A stretch of 64,000 nucleotides of DNA from Prorocentrum cordatum. Its lineage: Eukaryota > Sar > Dinophyceae > Prorocentrales > Prorocentraceae. The notes below the pieces were generated by a model. That model saw nothing but the letters and a program-made list of their open reading frames with translations, was not told the DNA's origin and did no database searches. Location: NCBI GenBank assembly GCA_963575745.1, contig CAUYUJ010016060.1, positions 1,672,586 to 1,736,585 on the forward strand, read 5' to 3'. The position numbers and the translations under genes were made by a program. The first letter of the stretch is position 1. Each line of letters starts with the position of its first letter. This document shows, piece by piece, positions 9,860 through 21,400 of this stretch.

Positions 9860-10837
9860 AGCCTCGCGGCGGTTGGAGAAGGAAAGGGAGGAGGAGCAGC
9901 AGGAGGAGGAGGACACTCTCCGCCCCTCCCTGGGCCTTCCAGAGGGCCCTCGTCGCCACGGCTGAGTTCCCCTCACCTTGGTCGGGACGCGCTTCCGCGC
10001 GGGTCCGGGGGGGCGAATGTGAAGGGGGCGGAAGGAGGGGCACGAGGAGGGCGCGGGCTGTCCGCCTGCACCGGTCCTGGTCCTGGCTAGGCCTGTCCTG
10101 GGCCCAGGATCGGTGTCGCGGCGCCCTCCGGGCTTGACCACGGCGCCTCCTGCAGCGACCTCGGGGGCAGGATCGGCCCTGCCAGGATCGTCGGCTTTCC
10201 CCGAGAGGAGGAAACTGACTGGAGCGGCTGGTCACAAGGATTCCAGAAGAGTGCAGTTTCAGGGAAGAGTCAGAGGCCGCCCCGTATTCTCACGAGGTGC
10301 GCCCCTTGCTGGGGCTGGCAGGCCTACTTGCTGCCCAACTCAGCAGCTCGATCGACACCATATTCACACCGACCAGGCATCTGAGTAGAGGTAGCTTCTG
10401 CTGCTCCGCCGTTGCTGAGGCTCCCCTGCTACCTTCCCTGGGCCCTGTTGAGCAAACAGGGACTGTTACCACAGCTTCGTTCCGCAGGGTTCCCCCCCGA
10501 GGCGCACAAGTGCAGCATGGGCCGACTGGCGCAGCATCGCGGAAACCTGTCTAAAGACAGGCGTCGGAGCTGCTCACAAAACCCAGACCTTGAAATTCGG
10601 GACAGGTCTCCCTGCGGGAAAAGGATAAGCACTCTCCGCAGAAGAGGCAGCAGATGACCCAGACAGCCGATCTCCCCCGAGGGCGAGAGCACGGGATCGA
10701 AAGTCTTGACGCCCGCGGGCCCCAGCAGCCGCGCACGGTAGCGAGAGGCCTGCGTGGAGATGCCAGGACTCGGGTGCCGTTTTCTCGATCTCGCAGCGGA
10801 CCTTCTGTGCAGCCTGGGCCCAGGAGATTCAGGAGGG
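9860..10837. other. No gene seen
   Basis: GC-rich non-repetitive DNA. Open frames occur on both strands but lack family motifs, and no coding strand stands out. Confidence 0.4.
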
Positions 10838-10997
10838 AAAGAAACACACAGACACAATGAATCGTCGACTCCCCAGAAAATATTGCAAAATATGGGAAGT
10901 GGGGGGGAAGACAAAAACCAAGAAAATATGGAAAAAGATGGGGAATCCTGCTATTTGCGTGTATTTATTTGTGTGTCCCAGGGCCCCTTCAGAGGTG
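10838..10997 (+). repeat. Dispersed ~160-bp repeat, copy 1
   Basis: It contains ACACACAGACACAAT, AATCGTCGA, AAATATGGGAAGTGGGGG and GTGTCCCAGGGCCCCTTCAG. All recur in the same order at 53040-53205, about 42 kb away. It is AT-richer than its surroundings. No known family recognised. Confidence 0.75.
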
Positions 10998-11184
10998 TGG
11001 GCCATGCCGGAGGTGCCAGGTGGGCTCCGGGCAGCCGCCGCCCCCCCGGCCGGAAGGCGAGAGAGGACCACAGAAGAGGAGAGCAACGGAAGCGAGTTGC
11101 AGCGGCAGCCGCTCGCCCCCCGCTGCCCGACTGGCGCTCGTTGCGACGCGGCGTCGGACGGCGCTGGGACGAGGGCAAGTCCGT

Positions 11185-11330
11185 TCCAGAGCGTCCCGGA
11201 GCGCCCTCAGAGCGTTCCAGAGAACGCTCTGCGAACGCCGCGGCGCCCGAGGCATCGTCCAGAGCCGCGGGATATCAAATATTCTGGATTTATCCTCACT
11301 CGTTGTTTTCCTCGTCCTGGCTTCGTCTCA
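11185..11330 (+). repeat. Dispersed repeat pair (with 23885-24020)
   Basis: The words GAACGCTCTG, GGCGCCCGA and CTTCGTCTCA occur in the same order near 23920-24015. The similarity is moderate. Confidence 0.5.
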
Positions 11331-11668
11331 TGGCGCGTGGGAGGAAGCTCAGCCTCGTGGGACCTGTCCCCAGATCCCCATCCCAACCGCTATCCGACTT
11401 GACCCCCCGAGGCCCTAAGTGGGGATACAGGTGCCCTCTTCGTCGGGTCTTTGTCGCGGCATCCGTCCCTCGCCTCCCGGAGGAGGGAGAGGCGACACCA
11501 CCACCATTGGGGCCACCTCCAGCGAGGGGTCCACGATGCCTCCCCGCGCTGGAGGCTGGAGACGTCTCGATTGGGGCCGGATTCCACACCACCCTGGAGG
11601 ACCCTCCCCTGGCTCCTTGCGCTGGTGCTGGCGGTGTCACTTCTCCCTGTTCCTGCACCTCGAGGGGA

Positions 11669-11887
11669 TACAGTCGGGAACTGTGGCTGAGCGTGTCGTG
11701 CCGCCAGCATTGGGCCGCCAGTCTTCGGTGCAACACGCTATACACCTCGGAGTCCCCAAGCGTCAACGTCGCGAGCCTTTCCCAGCCTCCCGCCCCGTGG
11801 AGCGGAGCGACACGCTATCCGCTCGCATGGCGTAGCTTGTCGCCGGGGCCCCCGCCGCGACACGTTCAGCAAAAGTTCCCGACCGCA
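11669..11887. mobile_element. MITE family 2, copy 2 (219 bp)
   Basis: The left end TACAGTCGGGAACT is mirrored by AGTTCCCGACCGCA at the right, with one mismatch in the inner 12 bp. The interior shares AGCGACACGCTATCCGCT and CGACACG words with copy 1, and the length is identical. The TACAGTCGGG start is the same as in MITE family 1. Confidence 0.7.
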
Positions 11888-12062
11888 GGCTTAGCAGCGC
11901 CAAGGAATCCTGTCCCGCTGGAAATGTGGACAGGCATGACGATGCCGAAACGCCTCTAGATCTGGACTTGCGGGCTACCTCGCAGCAGCTGCTCCAGCAG
12001 TGGCTTCAGGTGGTCTGGGATCTCCAGGTGAGCGTTTTTGATTTCCTCTCTGGCGTGACGCT

Positions 12063-12130
12063 CGTTACCTGGGCTTACCCTCCCCCCCCACCCACCCCCG
12101 GGTAACGCTAACGATCGTGCCCCGGGGAAG
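12063..12130 (+). repeat. CGTTACC...GGGTAACG repeat, copy 1
   Basis: CGTTACC, a C-rich spacer ending CCCACCCA, and CGGGTAACG. The same arrangement recurs at 13382-13450 in the same orientation, so the pair brackets 12.1-13.4 kb. Confidence 0.6.
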
Positions 12131-12261
12131 GGGCGGCCTGGCCCCCCCCCCCTACATGCTGGGAGCGGACCCCCCGCAGGTGTGGTGCTGTGCTCACAGG
12201 CATGGCGTGGTCTGAGCGGCACGCACAGGTGCTCACAAACGTGTCTTGGCGTGCGCAGTCA

Positions 12262-12357
12262 CCGTCGACGTCGTCGTCGCCGTCGCCGTCGTCGACGTCG
12301 TCGTCTTCGTCGTCGGTCGTCGTCGTCGTTGTCGTCGTCGTCTTCGTCGCAGCTGGC
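12262..12357. repeat. (GTC)n microsatellite
   Basis: Imperfect GTC/GTCGTT triplets with TCGACG interruptions. Confidence 0.9.
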
Positions 12358-12666
12358 GATGGCCCAGCTACCGCAGGCTGGTTCGACCACTCTTCTGCAA
12401 GTGCAAAATGCGGTGGCACTTTGTCATCCTTCTGGCCGGCGATCGGTCGCAGTGCGATGCAGTCAACGCGCCTAATGATTAAGGACACGCGCATTCTCCA
12501 GGGTACCCTTGTGTCCTTGCCTCTGCGGCCTGTCCCTTGCCGCTTTCATGGGCCAGCTTTTGCAACACAGATCCAACTTCGGCTTCCAAGGGTTTTGCGT
12601 CCTTACCACCCGACCTTACTGCACGTGCCGACTGTAGACCCAGCGCCACCGCGCCTTCTTCCGCGG

Positions 12667-12888
12667 GCGCTGTGGTGTGCGTAGGCGCTGTGGTTCACGC
12701 AGGCAGCGTGGTGCACACTGGCGCTCTGTTGCACGCGGCTGCTGCGGTGTACACAGGCGCTGTGGTGTACGCAAGCGCTGTGGTGCACGCAGGCACTGTG
12801 GTGTACACCGACGCTGTGTTGCACGCGGCTGCTGTGGTGTACACAGGCGTTGCGGTGTACGCACGCATTGTGGTGCACGCGTGTACAA
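12667..12888 (+). repeat. 18-bp minisatellite, about 12 units
   Basis: The unit is close to GGCGCTGTGGTGTACGCA and varies by substitutions only, so the plus frame reads a six-residue repeat (GAVVYA-like). Two of the units contain a TTGCACGCGGCTGCTG variant, which suggests a higher-order pattern of about five units. It belongs to the open frame 12537-12941, which I do not regard as a gene. Confidence 0.85.
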
Positions 12889-13184
12889 CCTTCGGGCGCT
12901 CCAATTTCCACTGGGATTTTCCAGCAACAAAAAGTATGTAAATCGTTCGTTTTTCTGTGGAATACAGAGACGCCCCAATTTCCAGAAAGGGGGTCCTTCT
13001 ATCGAACAACTGGAATTCACAGGCGCTTCGCTATCCATTGATATTTTTTTTTTTCGAAGTCTGTATAAAGATGGGGTTTGTTTGGCTCCAGAGGCGCTCC
13101 CTTTCCCCATTGTGTTCTGGCAACAAATCCTAATAATCCTAATATACACAATGTTGTCTGTAGAGTACCATTATACAGGAGGGT

Positions 13185-13330
13185 CGCGGCAGTATACAGG
13201 CGCTGCGGTGTGCATGGGCGACGTGGTGCCGCAGTGCACGCGGCTTTTGTGGTGTACGGAGGCACTGTGATGTGTACTAAGGTGGCGCCATGTTGCACGC
13301 AGGGATTGGGCACTGTCGTGTACACAGGCG
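13185..13330 (+). repeat. Degenerate remnant of the 18-bp minisatellite
   Basis: Words such as GTATACAGGCGCTGCGGTGT and GTGGTGTACGGAGGCACTGT continue the 12667-12888 repeat after an unrelated 300-bp AT-richer insert. Confidence 0.7.
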
Positions 13331-13381
13331 ATTGATGCGCCGGTGGCGCGGACGCACCCGGGAGGGCGCACGCCGCGGCCG

Positions 13382-13450
13382 CCGTTACCGTTACCGTCCC
13401 GGCCTCCCCACCCACCCCCCATCCGGGTAACGGCCGTGACCCGGGAAAGA
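13382..13450 (+). repeat. CGTTACC...GGGTAACG repeat, copy 2
   Basis: Partner of 12063-12130, ending CCCGGGAAAG where the first copy ends CCCCGGGGAAG. Confidence 0.6.
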
Positions 13451-13624
13451 ACAAACAATTGTCACCAGCTACCTCGTGCGGGTGGAATGCAGTGCCGAGG
13501 CGTCTGACGAACCCAGATCCACGGAGGCGCCGCCATCAAGCAATTCATCCGCCCCGCCTGGGGGCCGCTTGCGGCAGCGCTGCCAGCAGGAGCAGAAGCA
13601 GGCAAGATGTCTTCACGAGGGGGG

Positions 13625-13860
13625 GCGCTTTCGAGGATGAGGAGGAGGAGGATCCAGGAGGAGGAGTCGGACCAGGAGGACCAGGACAGGGAGCTGCATC
13701 GCGCAAGGGGGAGCAGAGGGAGCAGGAGGGGGGATGGATGGAGGGGGGAGGGCAGGGCCCCCTTTGGCCCTGGTCGGGAGGCACCAGGGAGCGGACGGGA
13801 GGAGGAGGAGGAGGAAGAGGAGGAGGAGGAGGAGGAGGACTTTTGTTTCCACTTGACGCT
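13625..13860. repeat. (GGA)n-rich tract
   Basis: Two GGA-rich parts, about 13636-13760 and 13797-13843. The second directly follows the 3' end of the minus-strand LINE fragment at 13902. Confidence 0.85.
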
Positions 13861-13901
13861 GCCTATCAGGTAACCTGAGGGAAAAAGAAGGAGGAGAGTG
13901 A

Positions 13902-14640
13902 TTACTCATCCACCTCGGGCATGGGCTCCACACTAATCCCTTTGAGCTTAGGGTGAAGACCACGCGTCATGAGCCGCCATCGATCGAGGTCGTTACGGCC
14001 AGTGCATTTCGGATCGAGACAGGTGTAGGCTTTACATCTGACGCAGACGAAGAGCGGAGACTGGTCACTGCACTGCAAGGCAAGCATGCGGTGACCCAAA
14101 TTCGACATTTCTTGCACAGCAGGTGGAGGCTCGCCACGGCAACCACTGCTAGGCGGTCGCTCCGAGGAGCGTCGAAAACGAAGACAGCACATGCAACGCC
14201 ACACGCTGCGATGCCATTCCCATTGGTGGTCGAAGGATGACTCAGAGGAGGACGCAGGAGGCATGGGAATGGCTCGCGCGACATCCCTGAGATCGAGCTT
14301 CGGCCAGCTCGGGAGCACTGCTGCGGCTACTCCGCAAACGGCACGAGCAGCTGAGACGACTCTGTCTACCTGCGCCATCTCATCCGCACTGGCCTGCGGG
14401 TGTAATGACACTCCATACTTCGCAGCTCTGTCAGCTGCATCGTTGCCTAGCATTAAAAACCGATATGTGGCAGAGAGGCCAACAGAGTCTGGCACGTGCG
14501 CTTTGACCTTGCGCACCTCGTTCCAGTGAGCACTGGATGAGAAAACCGCACTGCCTGAATACTTCTTCCTATGAGAAAAACGCACGGCCTTGGGAGAAAC
14601 ATGGGCCCATTCAGGCATTGGGCAGTAGCTGCGTAGGCGC
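13902..14640 (-). pseudogene. LINE 3' end: RNase H and zinc region
   Basis: The 238-residue minus frame starts inside an RNase H domain. KVKAHVPDS is followed by LMLGNDAADRAAKYG, the last catalytic Asp motif with its GN-x2-AD-x2-A context. The first three acidic motifs are missing, so the domain is 5'-truncated. Downstream come AARAVCGVAAAVLPSWPKLDL and Cys pairs (CMCC, CVRC, then C and C), a putative zinc-binding tail. The same sequence of features, including AARAVC...WP.L.L and CLRCGA, is found at 45900-46400, so both derive from one LINE family. The fragment is bounded by GGA tracts at 13797-13843 and 14708-14830. Not functional as it stands. Confidence 0.7.
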
Positions 14641-14707
14641 TGTACTCGCCCGCTTTAGAGGTCTGGGGGAACGGCCTTCCGACGGCACCCAGGACAGAGG
14701 GACAAAA

Positions 14708-14830
14708 AGAGGAGGAGGAGGAGGAGGAGGAGGAGGAGGAGGAGGGGGAGGAGAAGGAGGAGGAGGAGGAGGAGGAGGAGGTGGAGGAGGAGGAGGAGGA
14801 GGAGGAGGGGGAGGGGGAGGAGGGAGGGAC
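14708..14830. repeat. (GGA)n tract
   Basis: Nearly pure GGA for over 100 bp. All six frames are open through it. Confidence 0.95.
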
Positions 14831-15419
14831 GCGGGACGGCGGCGGTGCGGCACGGGCGATTGGGCATGGAGGAGGAGGGAGGGGAGGGGAAATTCTGAGA
14901 GTTTCCGAACAGACCCGACATCTCCCAGACAAGAGAGAGGGGAGGGGAGGGGAAGGGAGGAGGAAGAGGAGGGAGGGCGCACGGGGCGGGAGGCGCTAAA
15001 GAGCGGCAGGAAGGCATGGGGGAGCGGCAGGGAGGGGGAGAGGAGGATGCGGAGATGTGCACCGCGAGGCACGCTCGACCTCACGCTCGCTCAGGGTCGA
15101 AGCCCGTGCACGTGCGCCCGTCGTGCAGACAGTCCTGAGCGCTCGGGTCCGGGGCACACGGATTCCTGAACCCCGACTCCGGACGAGATGGGAGAGGAGA
15201 GGGGGCGAAGGGGGCGGGAGGCAGGACGCGGGACGGGCGAGTGGGCAGAGCCCCGCCCCGGCCCGGGGACGGCGCGTGGGCCGCGCGGCGGCGGCGGTGC
15301 GCAGCCGCGGAAGTCTAGATGCGCTGCCGGCGCAGGGCTGATGCGCTGCGGCTTCGCCGGTGTTGCATGGCCGGATCGGGGGCGCGCACGACACAAACGC
15401 CTGTTCTGGCCCACAAGGC
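14831..15419. other. No gene seen
   Basis: GGGA-rich, then GC-rich DNA with open frames on both strands that show no motifs. Confidence 0.4.
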
Positions 15420-15590
15420 TCCCTCGCGACACGCTATCCTCTTGCCGGTCCCCAGGCGTCGACGTCGCGAGTGCTCCCGAGCCTGCCTCCTCGCGGAGCG
15501 GAGCGGCACGCTACCCGCTCGCAAGGCAGTGTGTCGCGGGAGCCGCCTCCGCGACACGCTGAGCAAAATGTCTAGACATCATCCGTATTC
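15420..15590. repeat. MITE family 2, diverged copy 3
   Basis: It shares CGCGACACGCTATCC, GGAGCGGCACGCTACCCGCT and CGCGACACGCTGAGCAAAA with the interiors of copies 1 and 2, in the same order and spacing. The terminal inverted repeats are not recognisable, so it is decayed or truncated. Confidence 0.6.
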
Positions 15591-16021
15591 GTATCTGGTC
15601 CGCGCCCGTGCGGTCCCCGCGGATGCGCGGTCGCCTGGATACGTGCCGCGCGGGGCATCCGCGAAAAATCGCTCCACATCAGCGGGGTCACGGCCCAATG
15701 ACTTGGCACGCGAGGCCGCTGACACGGATTTGATTTTTTGCCCACAAGGCGACGTTGCGACGACCGTTCCTTTGGGGACAAGGCAGGATAGCCTATTTGG
15801 TCCGCCGTCAGGGACTCTTGCCCAAGGGCGGCTGGGAAATTTTTGACCCTACGGAGGCACGTCGGGTTATAAACCTTCCAGCCGCCATGGGGCAGGCGTC
15901 TCCGACGGCGGAAAGATACTGTTGTACCGTTCTTTGTTCGCTAACTCGCGTACGTCCCGTCTCTTGTGTGGGCTTCCTTTTTTTCTGGGGAACGAAATGA
16001 CATAAACATAAAAACACAGAG
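15591..16021. other. No gene seen
   Basis: Non-repetitive sequence without motif-bearing frames. Confidence 0.4.
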
Positions 16022-16137
16022 CGCTGCGCGGTTTCCTCGGATCGGCGCGGGTGCCCCTGGCGGCGCCTCCGGCGCCTACCCTGACGCGCTCCGCGCGTCA
16101 GGGAGGGGGGTCCAGCGCCGATCCAAGAAATCCGCGC
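16022..16137. repeat. Foldback repeat family 2, copy 2
   Basis: The left arm GCGCGGTTTCCTCGGATCGG pairs with the right arm CCGATCCAAGAAATCCGCGC with few mismatches. A central CCCTGACGCG...CGCGTCAGGG forms a further 10-bp stem. Homologous to 5376-5497. Confidence 0.7.
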
Positions 16138-16201
16138 GAATTCGGAAGTTTTTAGTGCTTATGTCATTGTTTGTTCCCCCAGTGTTCGAGTACTGCCACA
16201 G

Positions 16202-16335
16202 ATCTCCCTGGCCCACGGTGCCCCCCGGCTTCTCCTACCACTGCGGAGCGGAGCCCCCCCCCCCCCAGGCCTCGAGAGGGGTGGCTCCCTGGGCCTCCCA
16301 GGGAATCCTGGGGACACTTTGGGCCAGGGGTAGCT
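16202..16335. repeat. Foldback repeat family 1, copy 2
   Basis: It begins TCCCTGGCCCACGGTGCCCC and ends with TTTGGGCCAGGGG, matching 5156-5302. Families 1 and 2 lie next to each other at both loci but in reversed order, so a larger unit may have been rearranged. Confidence 0.6.
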
Positions 16336-16375
16336 CTGGCAGCACCCACTCTGTCTCGGGGGCGTCCGGCAGGGG

Positions 16376-16436
16376 GAGGGGGAGGGGGAGGAGGAGGAGG
16401 AGGAGGAGGAGGAGGAGGAGGAGGAGGAGGAGGTGG
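16376..16436. repeat. (GGA)n tract
   Basis: GGGGGA, then pure GGA triplets. Confidence 0.9.
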
Positions 16437-16829
16437 GTGGGAATCACCACCAGGGCCATCATATCTGCCAGCTTCCATGGCCCTCCTCGTCCGCGCACAT
16501 GCCTTGAGCCACGGTGCGCCCCCCCCCCCCCCTCCCTGGCCCCCAATCGGCGCACCCGATGCGTGTGCCAGGCATCCAACGCGCTGAGGCAAAGGCAAGG
16601 TCGGGACTTCTGTGAGCCCTTTCACTGGAAAGGTCAAGGCGTCAAGACATCGGGTCTCTGAGATTGTTCAGAGGAGGGAAGAATATCGATGCGGCCGCCC
16701 GTCCCTCGTCGCCCCGGCTGGATTCGCCGCAACTCCGGTTTAAAGCGCACCCTTGGAGAGGTCCATGGAGTAGCGGCATGGGCATATTTCTGTTTACCCG
16801 GTATTTTTTTGCCTGGTCCGTGTGATCTT

Positions 16830-17730
16830 ATATTGTGCAGTTGGCTTGTGTCAGTTGTCTCGTCTGCCTGGTTTGTCTGGGCGCCGTGTTGTCTGGTATG
16901 ACTGGCGTCTGTGGCGTATACCGTCCGCCTGTCCGATATGGTCATGGCATGCTCTAGTCTGGTCTCCTTCGTGCGTCTAGTCATTATGTCTTAGCGCGGC
17001 CGTTTGCCTTGTATGTGTGGTCTGTTCTGTCTGGTCTGGTGTGGTCTGCCTTGTCTGCCTGACCCACTTGGTCTCTCTCAGTTGGTCCGTCTGGTTCGCC
17101 AGCTGTTTGCTCGTCTGTGCAATATGTGTTGTCTTTGTACCTATTTTGCCTGTGTCGTTGTCCGTGTTGTGTGCCTGGCCTGTTTGTGCTGCTACATAGC
17201 TTGTCAGGTTGATGCGGTATGTCTGTGTGGCGTCCTGCCTGCATGGTCTGCACAATCTGTCTGGCCCGTCTGGTTATGTCAGGTCAGTTTGGTGCTCGTT
17301 GCTTGGATTGTCTGGTCTGTCTGATATGGTGTGTCTGGTAATTCTGCCTTGGTCCGTGTTGCCCTTCATTTGTCTGGTGGGCAGTCTGTGTTGGTAAGAT
17401 TCGGTCTCGTCTGGTCTGGACTTGTCTGGCCTGCTCTGTTCTGGCTTGTTTGTTGTGCTTGTCTGGTCAGGTCTTATTCGTGTACTTCGTATGCCTGGTG
17501 TTATGATTTCTGGTCGCTGTCTCGTCTACCTGGCCTAATCTGGCCCGTTTGGTCTCGTCTGTCCTGCCTGATGTTGCTGGTCTGGCCTGTCTGGTCTAGT
17601 GTGTCTCGTGTTTCTCGTGCCGTCTGATGTTGTCCCGCCCAGTCTGGCCTGACCTTGCCTTGTCTAGTCTGTTGAGATTTGCCTTGCGTCTTGCCTGGCG
17701 GGGTATGGCCCTTGTCCGCCCAGGCCTGAA
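16830..17730 (+). repeat. TGTCTGG/CTGGT cryptic repeat
   Basis: About 900 bp dominated by TGTCTGG, CTGGTCTG and CTTGTCTGG words on one strand, giving a strong T+G over A+C bias. No fixed period and no stable reading frame. Confidence 0.7.
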
Positions 17731-18039
17731 CAGTCCACTCCAGGCAGTCTTACCTCCCGAATTGTTACGGTGCACCCAAATCAAGACAACCCTGACTGAT
17801 TCTTTTCGGTGCCCGTGCCACATCTGCTGCCCCCAACAGACAGATCGTTCGCGATATGTGTTCCGAGTGTGCGACAGTTGTCGTCGTTGAGAAGGTTGTC
17901 CTGTTCATGTACTATTGTAGAGGCCTCCGGCCGGTGCCGCCGATCCGGGACGATCCCGCTGTCAGAAGGACGCTTTCGACCCAGCGCGCTTGTTCAAACG
18001 TAAGCGGTTTGGAAACAGCTTGGAGGCATTGCGTGGGCT
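17731..18039. other. No gene seen
   Basis: Non-repetitive spacer between two repeat blocks. Confidence 0.4.
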
Positions 18040-18480
18040 TTTTGAGGGGCCTCATCGACGCATCTTCGAGGCCTCCTGGGGGGGCGTCTTGGAGGTGATT
18101 GTTGAGCCTCTTGGGGCGCTTTTGGGCTTCTTGGGGGGCATGCAGGAGGCATCCTGGAGGCCTGAGGGTGTGTAGGAGGTAATTTTTAAGCCTTCGGGAG
18201 CGCTTTGGGTGCCTTTTGGGGGCCTCTTGAGGGCCATTTGGAGCCTCTCGGGGTTTCTTGGGACCTCCTAGGGCTATTTTGGTGCCTCTTGGGCCGTCTT
18301 AGGCCTTTCTGGGGCCGTCATGGAGCCCTCTTGGGCGCTTCTTGGGCCCGTCCTGAGGCCCGCTTGGGCTGTCTTGGGGGCCTCCTGGGCCGTCTTCGGC
18401 CCTTCCTGGGCCGACTTGGGGCCCTCTTGAGAGCCTCTGGGCCTGTTCTGGATGTCTCTTGGGCCGTGTTGGACACTGCG
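18040..18480 (-). repeat. CTTGGG block with 10-11-bp spacing
   Basis: Words such as CTTGGGCCGT, CTTGGGGGCC and CCTGGGCCGT follow one another every 10 or 11 bp for over 400 bp. This is the complement of the CCAAGA blocks. Confidence 0.75.
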
Positions 18481-21400
18481 AAGGCCGAAGAAGCGAAAAT
18501 ACAAAAAATGCACGTTTTCCTAAGGGAATGGGACAGATCTTCCGTCTTTGGGCACTCTTTGGAGGTGTCGGGAGGGTACATTTGAGGCTTCTGGAGCCGT
18601 CTGAGGAACATCTTGAGTGTTTTGGAGCGATGTTTCGGCCACTCAGGACCCTCTTGGGCCGTCTTCGAGCTCTCCGGGTTAGCCCGCGTTCGAGCTCTCC
18701 GGGGCGAAGGGCCGACCCGGAGTGAGCTGGAGCTCTGATTTTGCAATCAAAACTGATTCGGAACCACCCACCCACCCCTACCCCGGCAGTTGTCCTCTTC
18801 ATGCGCTATTTCTACCCTCCGCTTCCTTCTTCCTTACTTCTCACTGGTGATCCAAAGGGGTGGGCGGATTCAATGATCCAGTCAGCCGAATGCAGTCCTG
18901 GAACATCGGGCTCTGCATCCGTAGCTTCGCATCTTCCTCGTGTTTCGCATGTTGTGCTGCTTCACGCATCGCTCGACGCCCTGGTTTAAGTATTCGTTCG
19001 CATGGACGCATGAGTCTCAAGTATGTCCTACCTCCTACATCATCGTGACGTAGTATGTGTATTCTCTCGCCTTGCTTCAGTGTTGCCCTTTCTGAAGCAA
19101 GTGTGCGTAAAAGGTCCCTCAAGCTCTGCAGCACAGGGCCGTCTGGAAGACCATGTTCAGGGCGACAAGCACCTGGGCCGCGGTGTCTCGGAACAGCTCG
19201 GGTATTTGGGACACCCAACGTTATGTGACAAATTTTGGGAGGTTGAATTCAGCAGCAGTCCTGGCATCTCCGTGGCGCCCTGGCGCAATCATGCTTAGTA
19301 CGGGGTTTAATCTGGCGTGATCTGGCTCAATAACCCCCTGGCGTGGCCCAGAAGTTCGTGATCGTTTCCGAATAGACCGCTATCGAGCTCCTCCCTTAAC
19401 ACATGCGCGGACGACGGCGTCCGATGTGTTCCTGTCCTCGGTGCCCGTCGACCAGCACAGCGGCCGTTGAATATCGTCGCGGAGTGGCAGGCAACAAAAC
19501 GGAGCGCGACGGGCCCCTCGTCACACAGTCGTGGGCATTTTGTCCCGACACTCCTTGTGTGTGTGTGCGTGTGCGATCTTGCTCTGGAGCGACTGCGTGG
19601 GCCCCTCTCGTTCCACAGACACGACTTGCACTAAGGGGCTCTTGCTTCGTGGTCTCCGCCCCGTGACCGCCCGTCTCCGCCCCGTCGCCGCCTCGTGCGC
19701 TGCCTGGCGCCTCGTTGTTTTTCCGCCCTATGACCGACTGTCGCCGCCTCGTCGCAGCCGCGCTCCTTGGCTGGCACTTCTTGGGTTTTCAGCCGATGCT
19801 CCGGACGCCCCGGTACGCCGCCTGCCCACCCAGAGCAGCATTGATCCACCCACGCCGCGCGCACGGCTTCACAGGGGTCATCCGTCGATTGTAAGCCGGA
19901 CTTCAAGGCACGACCTTCGAGCTGGGAGGTTCCCTTATCCTGATACGCCCGTGCTGAAACGCAGCACGTGTCATAACGTCTGGGCTGAGCACGTTTCGTG
20001 TTGGGTCGGTACGTGTTGGCACACGTCCGGCGAACGTATCGCGCCAGACCTGGTTTTTGTTCAATCGATGTCTTGAGTTCTGCGTCAATATGTTACGGGT
20101 TGCTTGTCGTGCATCGGGGTAGTTCCCAGTCTCGACCCAGCTCAGATGTTGATGCATTTCTCTGGCCAGCTCTCGCATGGGCTCGGCCGCCGTCATTACT
20201 CCCGCGCAGCTTTAGCTTATCTTGCTGCATTTTTATACGTATCTGCGAATTTTGTTGCCAAGGACCGCCCCAGTCTGTCACGAGTACAAAGTAGATTGGC
20301 AAAAGTGCACCCGGCTTTTTTAGACGCGTCGCAGAAAAGAAAGCGACATCCATGCGCACATGTCCAGGTTGTTTCTCTGCATGTTGGCATACTATCATTA
20401 GTAGTGTTCAGTGCTTGATGTTTACCTCTCCCTCTCACGTTCTGACTCTCCCCCCTCCGCTCTCCCCACTCAGCATCCCCCCTCTCGGCATCCCGCTCTC
20501 CACGCCCCGCTTCCCCGCGAACCCCGCCCGCCCATGCGCTTCTCTTATTCCCAGGAAGAGGGGGGGGGGGGGGGGGGCAAGGATAATGAGACGGAGGAGC
20601 TAGCTAGGATGAGAAGTACGAGGAGAAGTAGGAGGAGGAGACGGGGGGGGAGCAAGCGGAGGAGGCAGCAGACGCGGCATTACAGCAGCCTGCGCGCAGA
20701 CGAGAGAATGGTGGTTGTTACTCCCAAGAGCCGAGACACACGAAAAGGGCTTGTCACCGTTACCCGACCGCCCTCCGAAGCGAAGGGAAGCGGAGTACGG
20801 AGGAATCTGACTTTGAAGGATGACATGGAGGTTTGGCCGAACACCAAGACATGGACCACGTTGGGCAGCCTTGGGTGTGCTGGTGTATTGGTGGGCGTAT
20901 GACGCCAGAGTGTATTCGTTTATGGTTAATCGGCAGTGGATCAATTTCCGTGTACGGCCCCATCTTCGAATATGAGAAATTTGTTGATTCGTGTGTTGGC
21001 TGATTTGTGTAAGGTGGGCGTTCGTTGGACCCTTCTTTGCAGACTTCTTCGTTTGCCGACGGACTGCTAGGAGGTTGTTGGCCCTCTCCGGCGCCTATCG
21101 ACGGAAATGTGTATTGGCGAATTGGTGGGCTGGTGGGATGGTGACCTCAGCAACCCCTATGACGGCAGCTGCGAGGGATGTGAGGTCAACGATGGTCTTC
21201 ATTGATGAGGCCGGTGATGATCCTAATCGGGGGGGGGGGGGGGAACGAGGGCAGAAGGCAGTAGCCCCAGCGTCGACGCTCAGGGGGTAGCAGAACCGAA
21301 GGGGGACACAACCGTTTTGCCTTAGAGGAATAGGAGGGGTGACACGGGAGCAACGACGATGAGGAACGGGGTGTGACGGGGAGAGCGTCGGCAGGAGATG

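Noticed and set aside
10754-11959. 401-residue plus-strand frame
   Set aside because: It runs through a dispersed repeat (10838-10997), another repeat (11185-11330) and a MITE (11669-11887), so it cannot be one gene.
12537-12941. 134-residue frame with a six-residue repeat
   Set aside because: Minisatellite of 18 bp; the frame is kept because 18 is a multiple of 3. No start context or domain.
16495-16515. SL tail word (GGCTCAAG on the minus strand)
   Set aside because: Eight-base matches of this kind occur several times (also near 2453, 34427, 38090) and are expected by chance.
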